Assembly (NCBI RefSeq): GCF_004122165.1
Contig: NZ_SBKO01000001.1
Location: 682,001 to 746,000, forward strand
Source: Flavobacterium amnicola
GTDB lineage: Bacteria; Bacteroidota; Bacteroidia; Flavobacteriales; Flavobacteriaceae
Direction: 5' to 3'
Length of the DNA: 64,000 nucleotides
Shown: piece after piece, positions 13,856 through 23,000 of the stretch
Position numbering within the stretch: the stretch's first letter is position 1
Layout: each line of letters opens with the position of its first letter
The notes under the pieces: model-generated
The model's input: the letters and a program-made list of their open reading frames with translations, nothing else
Database searches by the model: none
What the model was told of the DNA's origin: nothing
Position numbers and translations under genes: made by a program

Positions 13856-15979
13856 TTATACAATCATCGTCAATTGAATGCGTTTTCTCGCCTCGTCCAC
13901 CTCAACGACTTTGACTTGTACATGTTGGTGTAGTTTTACGACTTCGTTTACATCGCTCACATACCCTGCTTTAAGTTGGGAAATGTGAACCAAACCGCTT
14001 TCTTTTACGCCAATATCTACAAAACAACCAAAAGCTGTAATGTTGTTGACAATTCCTGGAAGTATCATCCCACTTCGTACATCGGCGATGGTTTTTACAT
14101 TTGGATCGAATTCAAATATTTTGGCTGCTTTCCGTGGGTCCAATCCTGGTTTTTCTAGTTCTTTTAAAATGTCTTTGACCCCCAAAATTCCAACGTTCTC
14201 AGAGATATACCCTTCGGGTTTAATTTGACTGATTTTTTCTTTATTCCCAATTAATTCGCCAACCTTAATCCCCAAATCTTTGGCCATTTTTTCGACCATT
14301 TTATAGGATTCAGGATGTACCGCCGAATTGTCCAACGGGTTTTTTCCGTCTTTAATTCGGATGAAAGCCGCGGCTTGTTGGAAGGCTTTGTCGCCCAAAC
14401 GTGGTACTTTTTTGAGTTGGCTTCGGTCTTCAAAAGCGCCATTTTCACTTCGATACGCCACAATATTCTCGGCCATTTTTTCACCAATTCCCGACACATA
14501 ACTCAACAAGGATTTACTAGCGGTATTAATATTTACTCCGACTGAGTTTACACAACGTACTACGGTATTATCTAGTTCTTCTTTGAGTTTGGTTTGGTCT
14601 ACATCGTGTTGGTATTGCCCTACTCCGATAGATTTGGCATCGATTTTTACCAATTCGGCCAAGGGATCAGAAAGACGTCTTCCAATAGAAACCGAACCTC
14701 GAACGGTTACATCATAATTCGGGAATTCGTCACGAGCAATTTTACTCGCCGAATACACCGAAGCGCCTGCTTCCGATACTACAAACACTTGCACGGGTTT
14801 GTCAAACCCAATTTTTTTGATGAAAAATTCGGTTTCGCGACTTGCGGTTCCGTTTCCAATCGAAATCGCTTCAATATTATAGGCATTGACCATCGATTTT
14901 ACCTTTTTCATCGCCATCGCGCTTTCGTTTTGTGGCTGGTGTGGATAAATGGTTTCATTGTACAACAAATCGCCTTTTTCATCCAAACAAACTACTTTAC
15001 AACCACTACGATAGCCAGGATCAATGGCTAAAATTCGCTTTTCTCCCAAGGGTGGTGCCAACAATAACTGACTTAAATTACTCGCAAAAACATCAATCGC
15101 TTTGATGTCGGCTTTGTCTTTGGCTTCCTGTAATGTCTCATTTGAAATAGCGGGTTCTAACAAACGTTTGTAACTGTCTTTGATAGCTAGTTCTAAATGC
15201 TCAGTGGTGTCGTTATTAGCCTTAATGATATTGTCTTCGATAAACGCCAAAGCTTCTTCTTTTTCGACTTCCACATTCAATTTAACAAAACCTTCCGCTT
15301 CCGCGCGAAGCATGGCTAACAATCGGTGGGATGGCGCTTTACTTAAGGGTTCCGACCAATCGAAATATTGTGAAAATTTTTGAGCGGCTTCGTCGTCTTT
15401 TTTGGTTTTAACCACTTTAGTTGCAATTTCCGCTTTGCGTTGAAACAAACGACGAAGATTTTTACGAATAAAGATGTTTTCGTTAATCCATTCGGCAATG
15501 ATATCGCGTGCGCCTTGTAAAGCTTCGTCTTCGTTGGCTACTTTATCATTCAAGTACTTGGAAGCGGTAAATTCGATATCGTCATTGCGCTGACTCATGA
15601 TAATTTTAGCCAGCGGTTCTAATCCGTTTTCGCGAGCCGTATCGGCCTTCGTTTTCTTTTTCTTTTTATAGGGAAGGTATAAATCTTCTATTTCCTGTAG
15701 GTCGAAACTGTTTTCTATTTTCGATTTTAATTCGGGAGAGAGCGCGTTTTGTTCTTCGATCGATTTTAACACCGATTCCTTGCGCTTTACAATTTCATCA
15801 AACTGCTTGTTTAGCTTGGCAATTTGCTCAATAACTACCTCATCTAGATTTCCGGTTTGGTCTTTTCTATAGCGGGAAATAAAAGGAATCGTACAATCTT
15901 GCGAAAGTAAATCGATGGTGTTTTGTATGTTTTTGGAGGCCGTTTGTACCGACTTTAATATGAATTCTATGTTTGTCAT
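13856..15979 (-). CDS. tex: Tex-family RNA-binding transcriptional accessory protein
   Basis: 707 residues from the start MTNIEFILKSVQTASKN, which matches the family N-terminus better than an upstream ATG that would add 44 unrelated residues. Features in order: Tex N-terminal helical domain with CTIPFISRYRKDQTGNLDE; the YqgF/RNase H-like domain with ILAIDPGYRSGCKVVCLD; helix-hairpin-helix repeats (NINTASKSLLSYVSGIGEKMAENIVAYR); and the C-terminal S1 domain (GMILPGIVNNITAFGCFVDIGVKESGLVHISQL). It binds nucleic acids and is associated with transcription and RNA turnover. The start is about 50 bases from the divergent DUF1294 gene. Confidence 0.95.
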   Translation of the reverse strand: MTNIEFILKSVQTASKNIQNTIDLLSQDCTIPFISRYRKDQTGNLDEVVIEQIAKLNKQFDEIVKRKESVLKSIEEQNALSPELKSKIENSFDLQEIEDLYLPYKKKKKTKADTARENGLEPLAKIIMSQRNDDIEFTASKYLNDKVANEDEALQGARDIIAEWINENIFIRKNLRRLFQRKAEIATKVVKTKKDDEAAQKFSQYFDWSEPLSKAPSHRLLAMLRAEAEGFVKLNVEVEKEEALAFIEDNIIKANNDTTEHLELAIKDSYKRLLEPAISNETLQEAKDKADIKAIDVFASNLSQLLLAPPLGEKRILAIDPGYRSGCKVVCLDEKGDLLYNETIYPHQPQNESAMAMKKVKSMVNAYNIEAISIGNGTASRETEFFIKKIGFDKPVQVFVVSEAGASVYSASKIARDEFPNYDVTVRGSVSIGRRLSDPLAELVKIDAKSIGVGQYQHDVDQTKLKEELDNTVVRCVNSVGVNINTASKSLLSYVSGIGEKMAENIVAYRSENGAFEDRSQLKKVPRLGDKAFQQAAAFIRIKDGKNPLDNSAVHPESYKMVEKMAKDLGIKVGELIGNKEKISQIKPEGYISENVGILGVKDILKELEKPGLDPRKAAKIFEFDPNVKTIADVRSGMILPGIVNNITAFGCFVDIGVKESGLVHISQLKAGYVSDVNEVVKLHQHVQVKVVEVDEARKRIQLTMIV

Positions 15980-16031
15980 TGGGCAAAAAAATAAGAATGC
16001 TAAAATACTATCTTTATGCAAAATTTTTGCA

Positions 16032-16295
16032 ATGATTTTATTTTTCTTATTGCTTATAAATGCAATTACGTTTGGTGTTTTTGGGTATGATAAATATTTG
16101 GCTAAAACCAATCAATATCGCATTCCGGAAAATACTCTTTTTTTGCTGACTATTATAGGGGGAAGCTTGGGTGCGATTGCAGGAATGGTGCTGTTTAGCC
16201 ATAAAATTTCGAAACCTCGTTTTTATATACCTATTATTATGATCATTCTATTTCAGGTGGTCGCAGTGTATTATTTTCGAGCGGAAGGCTTTTAA
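16032..16295 (+). CDS. DUF1294 small membrane protein
   Basis: 87 residues from MILFFLLLINAITFGVFGYDK, the natural start for the family; longer frames would run into the divergent tex gene. Three hydrophobic segments are visible. The family block YDKYLAKTNQYRIPENTLFLL with TIIGGSLGAIAGMVLFSHKISKPRF is present; the YDK, IPE and HK...K.F residues are characteristic. Function is unknown. The gap to tex is too short to hold more than two overlapping promoters. Confidence 0.85.
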   Translation: MILFFLLLINAITFGVFGYDKYLAKTNQYRIPENTLFLLTIIGGSLGAIAGMVLFSHKISKPRFYIPIIMIILFQVVAVYYFRAEGF

Positions 16296-16305
16296 TGTCG
16301 GTGAG

Positions 16306-17355
16306 TTATTGGTTGTCGTTTTTATAATTCCGTTTCATAAAATTTAAAGCGGCCTCCATGATTTCGCCCATGGATTTGGCGTTTTTGAAGTTTTTGTCTT
16401 TTGTGAATTCGTAGGTTTCTTTTTTTAATTGTTCTAAATGAAAGGTAGGGGATAGCATCATCGATTTCATTACGGATAATAAATCGGTCAAACGCTCCTC
16501 AGAATCGGCCAAACGTTTTACCAATAACGAGCGTTCTTCGTTTTGGTATTGATCAATAGAATCGGGTTCCAGTTTTTCTTTTACCAATTCGGTAAACGGA
16601 AAATTTTCTTTAAACAAGTGAGGTTTGTATAATTTAAAATTTCCCTCATAGCATTGTTGGTCAAAATCGATGGCGCGTATTTTGTACACGATGTGATCAT
16701 AATCATAGGTGGGAATAACCACAAAATTATAGGAACGCATATCGCCTAACAATCCGATCATACAACGTTCGTTAAACTTCACAAACTCTTTGGCAATTTG
16801 TGCTTTTTCGGCTTCGGTACATTTGTTGACATGCTCTTTTAAAAAAACATCTCCCGGAATTCCTATAATGTGTTCCTCAATTAAAGTACTTTCATAGACC
16901 AAGAAATTAATACGGTTGGGAGATAAAATATGTTCCAATTCCAAACCAAAAATGCGTGAGGCATCTGCTTTTTTGATGTAAAAATGGGTGTAGTTATCAT
17001 TCAGAATGTTTCGAACTTTCACCCGAAAGGGCTTCGAATTTCCAAAGCCACAATAATCGATATAATCGACTGTAAGGTGTTTCAAAACTCTTTCGTCTCC
17101 ATCGGAATGCAGTAAAGTATAAATCTTTTTAAGACTCAAATCGATTTCCGCTCTGTCAAATTCATTATAAAAAACGCGTAACCACAAGGTGTCTTCACCT
17201 TTTTGATCATATACATTAATGGAGCCTTGAAAACGCAACAAATCATCATAAAATACATTCGTTTTTGTGGTTCGTTTGTATTTTTCCAAATAATGAAAAA
17301 GTGTTTCGTTTATAGGATAATATTGTTTTTTCAACTGTGGTACTTCCTGACTCAT
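16306..17355 (-). CDS. Conserved Bacteroidota protein, possibly protein-kinase-like
   Basis: 349 residues, cytoplasmic, no membrane segment. I recognise it only as a conserved hypothetical. Two segments recall a kinase-like fold: GDMRSYNFVV (204-213), with the spacing of a catalytic-loop Asp...Asn, and KIRAIDFDQQCYEGN (225-239), like an activation-loop DFD. HFYIKKADASRIFGLELEHI around 124-142 could supply the ATP-anchoring Lys and helix Glu. This is inference from pattern. The C-terminal 80 residues are helical (LVKRLADSEERLTDLLSVMKS). It is convergent with DUF1294 (10 bases between stops) and divergent from the TRIC channel gene. Confidence 0.6.
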   Translation of the reverse strand: MSQEVPQLKKQYYPINETLFHYLEKYKRTTKTNVFYDDLLRFQGSINVYDQKGEDTLWLRVFYNEFDRAEIDLSLKKIYTLLHSDGDERVLKHLTVDYIDYCGFGNSKPFRVKVRNILNDNYTHFYIKKADASRIFGLELEHILSPNRINFLVYESTLIEEHIIGIPGDVFLKEHVNKCTEAEKAQIAKEFVKFNERCMIGLLGDMRSYNFVVIPTYDYDHIVYKIRAIDFDQQCYEGNFKLYKPHLFKENFPFTELVKEKLEPDSIDQYQNEERSLLVKRLADSEERLTDLLSVMKSMMLSPTFHLEQLKKETYEFTKDKNFKNAKSMGEIMEAALNFMKRNYKNDNQ

Positions 17356-17461
17356 AAAATAGCAATGTGATTAGCTGCTTCAATTAAATTACAAATTCCT
17401 TCTAATTTGTGAAAAGTAAAGTTACTTTAATTATTTTACGTTCATCAAAAGAATTACGCAT

Positions 17462-17469
17462 TACTTTTG
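17462..17469 (+). promoter_or_regulatory. -7 element (TACTTTTG) for the TRIC channel gene
   Basis: TACTTTTG ends 18 bases before the ATG at 17488, a good -7 match. I see no clear TTG about 20 bases further upstream. Confidence 0.45.
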
Positions 17470-17487
17470 TACTAATTATATACTAGT

Positions 17488-18090
17488 ATGGACACTTTAC
17501 AAATCATATCGTATACCGGAGTCTTTGTGTTTGCCGTAACTGGTGTCTTAAAAGCCAGAACCAAACGCTTTGATATTTTTGGTGCTGTTGTTTTGGCATT
17601 TGTAACGGCGTATGGTGGCGGAACCATTAGAGATCTTCTAATAGGTGTTCGACCTGTTAATTGGGTCAATGATAATTTAGCCCTTGTTATTGTAGTCCTT
17701 TCTACCATTATTACTTTCTTTTTTAAACTGAATACAACTCTTATCAAAAAATCAATTTTTTGGGTCGATGCCTTCGGTATTGGATTATTTACTATTGTAG
17801 GGATTCAGGTGGCTTTACGTGCCGGAATTTCTAACGGCTATGCGCTGGTTATGGGAATTATTACCGCTACTTTTGGCGGATTATTAGCCGATGTTTTATG
17901 TAATAAAGTGCCTAGTATTTTAAAGCCTGGCGAGTTATATGCCACCGCCTGTTTACTAGGTGGCGGTTTGTATTTAGTTATGCTGAACTACCATCTCCAA
18001 TCCGAAACCAGTATGATTATAAGTATTCTAGTGATAGCATCAATCCGTATTTTTGCTATCCGTAAAAAACTACAATTACCCATAATATAG
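17488..18090 (+). CDS. Trimeric intracellular cation (TRIC) channel family protein
   Basis: 200 residues, seven hydrophobic segments, cytoplasmic membrane. The two internal glycine-rich repeats of the family (formerly UPF0126) are visible: GAVVLAFVTAYGGGTIRDLLIG and GIITATFGGLLADVLCNKVPSIL. The pattern GGGTIRD.L and GG.L.D.L..K.P.IL is diagnostic. Prokaryotic TRIC proteins form homotrimeric monovalent-cation channels. The gene is monocistronic, with the stop codon inside the arm of a terminator hairpin. Confidence 0.93.
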   Translation: MDTLQIISYTGVFVFAVTGVLKARTKRFDIFGAVVLAFVTAYGGGTIRDLLIGVRPVNWVNDNLALVIVVLSTIITFFFKLNTTLIKKSIFWVDAFGIGLFTIVGIQVALRAGISNGYALVMGIITATFGGLLADVLCNKVPSILKPGELYATACLLGGGLYLVMLNYHLQSETSMIISILVIASIRIFAIRKKLQLPII

Positions 18091-18120
18091 TAAGGGCCAG
18101 AGCGTCTCTAACCCTTACTA
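18088..18120. terminator. Bidirectional terminator between TRIC channel and pyruvate carboxylase genes
   Basis: TAGTAAGGG (18088-18096) pairs with CCCTTACTA (18112-18120), with T-runs on the plus-strand side (ATTTTTAG). It serves two convergent genes; the TRIC stop codon is part of the stem. Confidence 0.8.
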
Positions 18121-18129
18121 ATTTTTAGA

Positions 18130-21100
18130 CTAAACCAATTGTAAAATACAATCGTCCTGCTCTACTATTGATTTTTCTTTAAGTACTAGCTTAGCGATCA
18201 CTCCTTTCTTGGTGGCGCAAACAGTGGTTTCCATTTTCATAGCTTCAATGACAAATAAAGGGGTGTCTTTTTCAATTTCTTCTCCTTCATTGACCAATAT
18301 TTTAAGTAAACTTCCTTGTAATGGAGAACCAATGTCATTCGGTCCCGAAATTTTTACACGCGCTACTTTCGTCGATTTTACCGAACGGTCTTTTACTACA
18401 ATATTTCGGGTTTGCCCATTAATTTGAAAGAATACTTCTCTAAAGCCTTCTTCGTTGGGTTCGCCCATGTATCGGAACTTGACAATAATATTTTTTCCAG
18501 AATCCAGATTGACAATAATTTCTTCATTGGGCTTCATCGGGTAGTAGAAGCTTGGTGTAGGGAGTTTTTCAACACGGCCGAAATATTTTCGGAAGCTATA
18601 AAAATCTTCAAAAACCTTCGGAAACATGATATAAGAAAGCAAATCTTCGGTAGTTAATTTGTCATCAAATTTTTCATGCATTTTTTTTAATTCGGCCTCA
18701 AAATCTACCGGCTTGATGTGTGCATTGGGTTTTTCGGTATAAGGGGTTTCGTTTTTCAGAATCATTTTCTGGAGTTCCTTTGGAAAACCACCAAACGGCT
18801 GACCTAAATCGCCTCGAAACAATTGCTTTACCGATTCTGGAAAGGCCAAGTTATCCCCTTTTTCCATCACATCTTGTGCCGTTAAATTATTGGAAGTCAT
18901 AAACAAGGCCATATCGCCCACTACTTTGGAAGAAGGCGTTACTTTGACAATATCCCCAAACAGTTCGTTGACGACCACATAATTTTGCTTGATGGTTTCG
19001 AATTTATCTTCTAAGCCCAAACCTCTTGCTTGAGGCAATAAATTAGAATATTGTCCACCTGGAATTTCATGGTCATATACTTCGGCGGTTCCGGCTTTTA
19101 ATTCGCTTTCAAAAGGATAATAGTATTCTCTTACCGCTTCAAAATAATTGGAATATTCGTTTAATTTTTTCAGATTAATCGGGTTTTCCCTTTCCGTTCC
19201 TTGCAAAGCGGCAACCAGTGAATTGAAATTAGGCTGTGAGGTTAATCCACTCATCGAAGCTAAAGCGACATCAACAACATCAACGCCAGCTTCAATTGCT
19301 TTGACATAAGTGGTCGATTGAATAGAGGATGTATCGTGGGTGTGGAGATGAATGGGAATGGAAATGTTTTTCTTCAACTCTTTGATTAAAACTTCGGCAG
19401 CATAGGGTTTTAATAAGCCCGCCATGTCTTTGATGGCAATCATATGAGCGCCTGCTGCTTCCAGTTGTTTGGCTAAATCGATGTAATATTGTAGGTTGAA
19501 TTTTTGTCGGTTTGGATTTAAAATATCACCTGTATAACAAATACAGGCCTCTGCAATGGCGTTGGTTTTCTCACGAACCACTTTGATGCTGTGCGTCATG
19601 CCTTCAATCCAGTTTAACGAATCGAATATTCTGAACACATCAATTCCGTTTTCAGCACTTTTAATAATAAACTGTTCCAAAACATTATCCGGATACGCGG
19701 CATAACCCACGGCGTTGCTTCCTCTGAAAAGCATTTGAAGTAATACATTTGGCGCCGCTTTTCGAATCAGACGCAAACGCTCCCAAGGATCTTCGTGCAG
19801 AAAACGCATGGTCACATCGAAGGTGGCACCACCCCAAACTTCCAATGAAAATAATTCTGGGAAACTTTTAGCCATTCCTTCCGCTACTTTTAAAATATCG
19901 TGATTGCGCAAACGAGTGGCAAAAAGCGACTGATGTGCATCACGAAGAGTGGTATCGGTATAGAATATTTTCTTTTCATTTTTGATGTACTCGATAAACT
20001 TGTCGCGTCCCAATTCGTTGAGTAAATCTTTAGTTCCTTTCGGATATTCCTCATTTGTGGTAACAGGTACAACGGCTTTTCTAAACACTTTTTCCGCATC
20101 ATAAGCTTTCACATCGGGATGTCCGTTGACTTTTAATTCGGCTAAATATTTTAAGAGTTTGGTTCCTCTGTCTTTAGAATACTCATATTTTGGAACTAAT
20201 AAATGCGGATTATTCGGTATAAAATTAACGGTAGTTTCACCACTTCTGAAGGTGTCGTTTTCCATCACATTAATTAGAAATGGAATATTGGTTTTTACGC
20301 CTCGTATTCTGAATTCTTCTAAGGTTCTTCGTAATCGGTCGGAAGCCCCTTTTAATGTTCTTCCACTAGAAGACACTTTGACCAACATGGAATCAAAAAA
20401 CGGCGATATTTTTACCCCCGAATAACAACTTCCTTCGTCTAAACGAATGCCATAGCCACCAGCATTCCGATATGCAATGATGGTTCCGTAATCGGGTTTA
20501 AAATCATTTTCTGGGTCTTCGGTCGTGATGCGACATTGAATGGCCCATCCACTACATTTAATATCTTCCTGAGCATGAATAAAGATTTGATTGTGGGTTA
20601 ACGGATGTCCAGCGGCAATAATAATTTGCGAACGCACAATGTCGATCCCTGTGATTTCTTCGGTAATGGTGTGTTCTACCTGAATTCTTGGGTTGACTTC
20701 AATAAAATAAATATTCTCCTGTTTGTCGACTAAAAATTCTACCGTTCCGGCATTACTATAATTGACATGCTTGGCAATTTTTATCGCATAGTCAAATAAT
20801 TTGGCTTTGGTTTCTGGCTGTAAAATGGAAGGCGCCACTTCGATTACTTTTTGAAAACGACGTTGTACCGAACAATCTCGTTCATACAAATGAACAATGT
20901 TGCCGTAATTATCTCCTAAAATTTGAACTTCGATGTGTTTGGGATTTTCTACAAATTTTTCGATGAACATGGTATCATCTCCAAAAGCTGATAGCGCTTC
21001 ACTTTTAGCATTAACAAATGCCATTTTCATTTTATCTTCATCATGCACCACTCGCATGCCTCTTCCCCCTCCACCGGCAGCCGCTTTTAGCATAACGGGA

Positions 21101-21573
21101 TAGCCAATTTCTTTGGCTTCGGAAAGGGCATCTTCAACAGATTGTAGGTCTTTTTTAGAATCTTGAATTAAAGGAACGCCAACGGCTTTGGCTACTTTTT
21201 TGGCCGCTACTTTATCTCCCAATTGCAGCATCGCTTCCACTCTTGGTCCGACAAAAATGATGCCTTCCTCCTGACAACGTCTGGCAAAATCAACATTTTC
21301 AGATAGAAAACCATATCCAGGATGAATGGCATCGACCTGATTTTCTTTGGCCACTTTTATAATTTCCTCAATATTTAAATAAGGCTTTAAAGGCTCAGAT
21401 TCTTCCCCGATTTGAAAACTTTGATCCGCTTTATAGCGATGTAAGGAATACCGGTCTTCAAAAGTGTAGATGGCTACGGTAGAAATGCGCAACTCTGTCG
21501 CAGCTCTAAAAACGCGAATGGCAATTTCACCACGATTGGCTACTAAAAGCTTCGTGATTGTGGTAATTTTCAT
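18130..21573 (-). CDS. pyc: Pyruvate carboxylase
   Basis: ATP- and biotin-dependent carboxylation of pyruvate to oxaloacetate, an anaplerotic reaction in the cytoplasm. 1147 residues, full length. Order: biotin carboxylase (1-460; KLLVANRGEIAIRVFRAA, MLKAAAGGGGRGMR, IEVNPRIQVEHTITEEITG); carboxyltransferase (about 540-820; DTTLRDAHQSLFATR, ALASMSGLTSQPN); tetramerisation and linker; biotinyl domain at the C-terminus with the biotin-accepting Lys1113 in VIEAMKMET. All key motifs are intact. It lies downstream of the CDF transporter gene but behind a strong hairpin, so it probably has its own promoter, which I could not identify. Confidence 0.98.
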   Translation of the reverse strand: MKITTITKLLVANRGEIAIRVFRAATELRISTVAIYTFEDRYSLHRYKADQSFQIGEESEPLKPYLNIEEIIKVAKENQVDAIHPGYGFLSENVDFARRCQEEGIIFVGPRVEAMLQLGDKVAAKKVAKAVGVPLIQDSKKDLQSVEDALSEAKEIGYPVMLKAAAGGGGRGMRVVHDEDKMKMAFVNAKSEALSAFGDDTMFIEKFVENPKHIEVQILGDNYGNIVHLYERDCSVQRRFQKVIEVAPSILQPETKAKLFDYAIKIAKHVNYSNAGTVEFLVDKQENIYFIEVNPRIQVEHTITEEITGIDIVRSQIIIAAGHPLTHNQIFIHAQEDIKCSGWAIQCRITTEDPENDFKPDYGTIIAYRNAGGYGIRLDEGSCYSGVKISPFFDSMLVKVSSSGRTLKGASDRLRRTLEEFRIRGVKTNIPFLINVMENDTFRSGETTVNFIPNNPHLLVPKYEYSKDRGTKLLKYLAELKVNGHPDVKAYDAEKVFRKAVVPVTTNEEYPKGTKDLLNELGRDKFIEYIKNEKKIFYTDTTLRDAHQSLFATRLRNHDILKVAEGMAKSFPELFSLEVWGGATFDVTMRFLHEDPWERLRLIRKAAPNVLLQMLFRGSNAVGYAAYPDNVLEQFIIKSAENGIDVFRIFDSLNWIEGMTHSIKVVREKTNAIAEACICYTGDILNPNRQKFNLQYYIDLAKQLEAAGAHMIAIKDMAGLLKPYAAEVLIKELKKNISIPIHLHTHDTSSIQSTTYVKAIEAGVDVVDVALASMSGLTSQPNFNSLVAALQGTERENPINLKKLNEYSNYFEAVREYYYPFESELKAGTAEVYDHEIPGGQYSNLLPQARGLGLEDKFETIKQNYVVVNELFGDIVKVTPSSKVVGDMALFMTSNNLTAQDVMEKGDNLAFPESVKQLFRGDLGQPFGGFPKELQKMILKNETPYTEKPNAHIKPVDFEAELKKMHEKFDDKLTTEDLLSYIMFPKVFEDFYSFRKYFGRVEKLPTPSFYYPMKPNEEIIVNLDSGKNIIVKFRYMGEPNEEGFREVFFQINGQTRNIVVKDRSVKSTKVARVKISGPNDIGSPLQGSLLKILVNEGEEIEKDTPLFVIEAMKMETTVCATKKGVIAKLVLKEKSIVEQDDCILQLV

Positions 21574-21600
21574 AATGTTGTGTTGTTGTTGTTAAAAAAG

Positions 21601-21650
21601 TAAAAGTATTAAAAAATATTATGCGTGCATAATATTTTTTAATACTTTTA
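21601..21650 (-). terminator. 24-bp perfect inverted repeat downstream of the CDF transporter gene
   Basis: 21601-21624 and 21627-21650 are exact reverse complements with only a two-base GT spacer. The sequence is almost all A/T except around the tip (ATGC/GCAT). It lies 3 bases after the transporter stop and 27 bases before the pyc start, and is followed by CTTTTTT on the minus strand. It probably acts as a terminator, but the stem is unusually long. Confidence 0.7.
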
Positions 21651-21653
21651 GAA

Positions 21654-22562
21654 TCAATCTTGTACGATAAATTCTTTTGGGTCTTCTTTTTTAAATTCGG
21701 GCTGGATATTAATGTGGTTAATTCCGAATTTATCAAACAACACAACCTCTAAATTATGGAGTAAATCATTGAATTCGGTCATTTTTATGTCTTCCGAGCA
21801 ATCCAAATGGGCTTCTAGGTGCAGTTCCTCTTCGTTCAAATGCCAAACGTGAATGTGATGTAATTTGCCTACTCCAGGAATTTTATGTACTTCCCGCACA
21901 ATTTCTTTGATATCGATATGATCGGGAGTGAAAAGCATGAGCATTTTCGTCGAACTTTTTAACAAATCAATTCCAACCACGATTAAATAAATCGCAATCA
22001 AAATCGTCATGACGCTATCCATCCAAAACCAATGGTAAAATTTCATTAATAATCCGCCAACCAATACCGCTACCGAAGCCATCATATCGGTCAGTAAATG
22101 TAAATACGCCGACTTCATATTAAGATTGTGTTCGGCGTCTTTTTTTAAGAAAATTACCGATAACCCGTTGACTACAATTCCTAAAATTGCCAACCAAATC
22201 ACCAATCCAGATTGAATAGGATGTGGATTAAAAAAACGTTCAATCGCACCATAAATCAAAACGAAGGCAACAATTACTAAAGTCGATGCATTAATAAAAG
22301 CAGCAATCAATTCGGCGCGTTTGTAACCAAAGGTATTGTTAATAGAAGCTTTTCGACGCGATAATTTATGCGCCACCAAGCTAAACACTAAAGAAATAAC
22401 ATCCGAAAAATTATGAAGGGCATCGGAGATCAATGCCAAACTACCCGAAACAATTCCCCCTACAATTTGAGCAATGGTAATTAGTAGGTTCAATAAAATA
22501 GAAAAAACTAAATTATTCGCCTTGACTTCGTGTTTGTGAATATGGATGTGATTGTGGGCCAT
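21654..22562 (-). CDS. Cation diffusion facilitator (CzcD/ZnT-type) transporter
   Basis: 302 residues, six transmembrane segments. It exports divalent metals, probably Zn, in exchange for protons. The His-rich N-terminus MAHNHIHIHKHE and the family signature SGSLALISDALHNFSDVISLV are present, with HN/D metal residues in TM2. The equivalent TM5 motif is HLLTDMMASVAVLVGG (H..xD). The cytoplasmic C-terminal domain carries GVGKLHHIHVWHLNEEELHLEAHL. It starts 6 bases after rpiB, forming a minus-strand pair. Confidence 0.93.
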   Translation of the reverse strand: MAHNHIHIHKHEVKANNLVFSILLNLLITIAQIVGGIVSGSLALISDALHNFSDVISLVFSLVAHKLSRRKASINNTFGYKRAELIAAFINASTLVIVAFVLIYGAIERFFNPHPIQSGLVIWLAILGIVVNGLSVIFLKKDAEHNLNMKSAYLHLLTDMMASVAVLVGGLLMKFYHWFWMDSVMTILIAIYLIVVGIDLLKSSTKMLMLFTPDHIDIKEIVREVHKIPGVGKLHHIHVWHLNEEELHLEAHLDCSEDIKMTEFNDLLHNLEVVLFDKFGINHINIQPEFKKEDPKEFIVQD

Positions 22563-22568
22563 TAAACC

Positions 22569-23000
22569 TTATTTGCAAGCAATTTTATGGACTCTATTCG
22601 CGTGTCTTCCGCCTTCAAAATCGGTCATTAAAAAAACTTCCACCATTTCTATGGCTTGTTGAATAGAAGTATAGCGCGCCGGAATGCTTAGTATATTGGC
22701 ATTATTATGTTGGCGTGACAATTCGGCGATTTCAACTGTCCAACATAAGGCACAACGAATGTCTTGGTGTTTGTTGGCGGTCATGGCAATTCCGTTTCCG
22801 CTGCCACAGATGACAATTCCAAAATCGGCTTTTTTGCTTTCCACATCATAAGCCACTGGGTGACCAAAATCAGGATAATCGACACTGTCAAACGTATCGG
22901 TTCCGTGGTTGATAACCGTATGTCCGTTTTTTTCTAAATAATTGACGATTGCTTTTTTGTAATCGGGACCGGCGTGGTCGTTTCCTATTGAGATTGTCAT
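22569..23000 (-). CDS. rpiB: Ribose-5-phosphate isomerase B
   Basis: Interconverts ribose-5-phosphate and ribulose-5-phosphate in the pentose phosphate pathway. 143 residues. RpiB/LacAB signatures are ISIGNDHAGPDYKKAIVNYL at the N-terminus and DFGIVICGSGNGIAMTANKH with the catalytic Cys, then the segment RCALCWTVEIAELSRQHNNANILSIPAR. Transcription runs away from the 765-bp gap at 23001-23765. A -7 element TATTTTTG is present on the minus strand at 23030-23037, without an evident -33 element. Confidence 0.96.
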   Translation of the reverse strand: MTISIGNDHAGPDYKKAIVNYLEKNGHTVINHGTDTFDSVDYPDFGHPVAYDVESKKADFGIVICGSGNGIAMTANKHQDIRCALCWTVEIAELSRQHNNANILSIPARYTSIQQAIEMVEVFLMTDFEGGRHANRVHKIACK

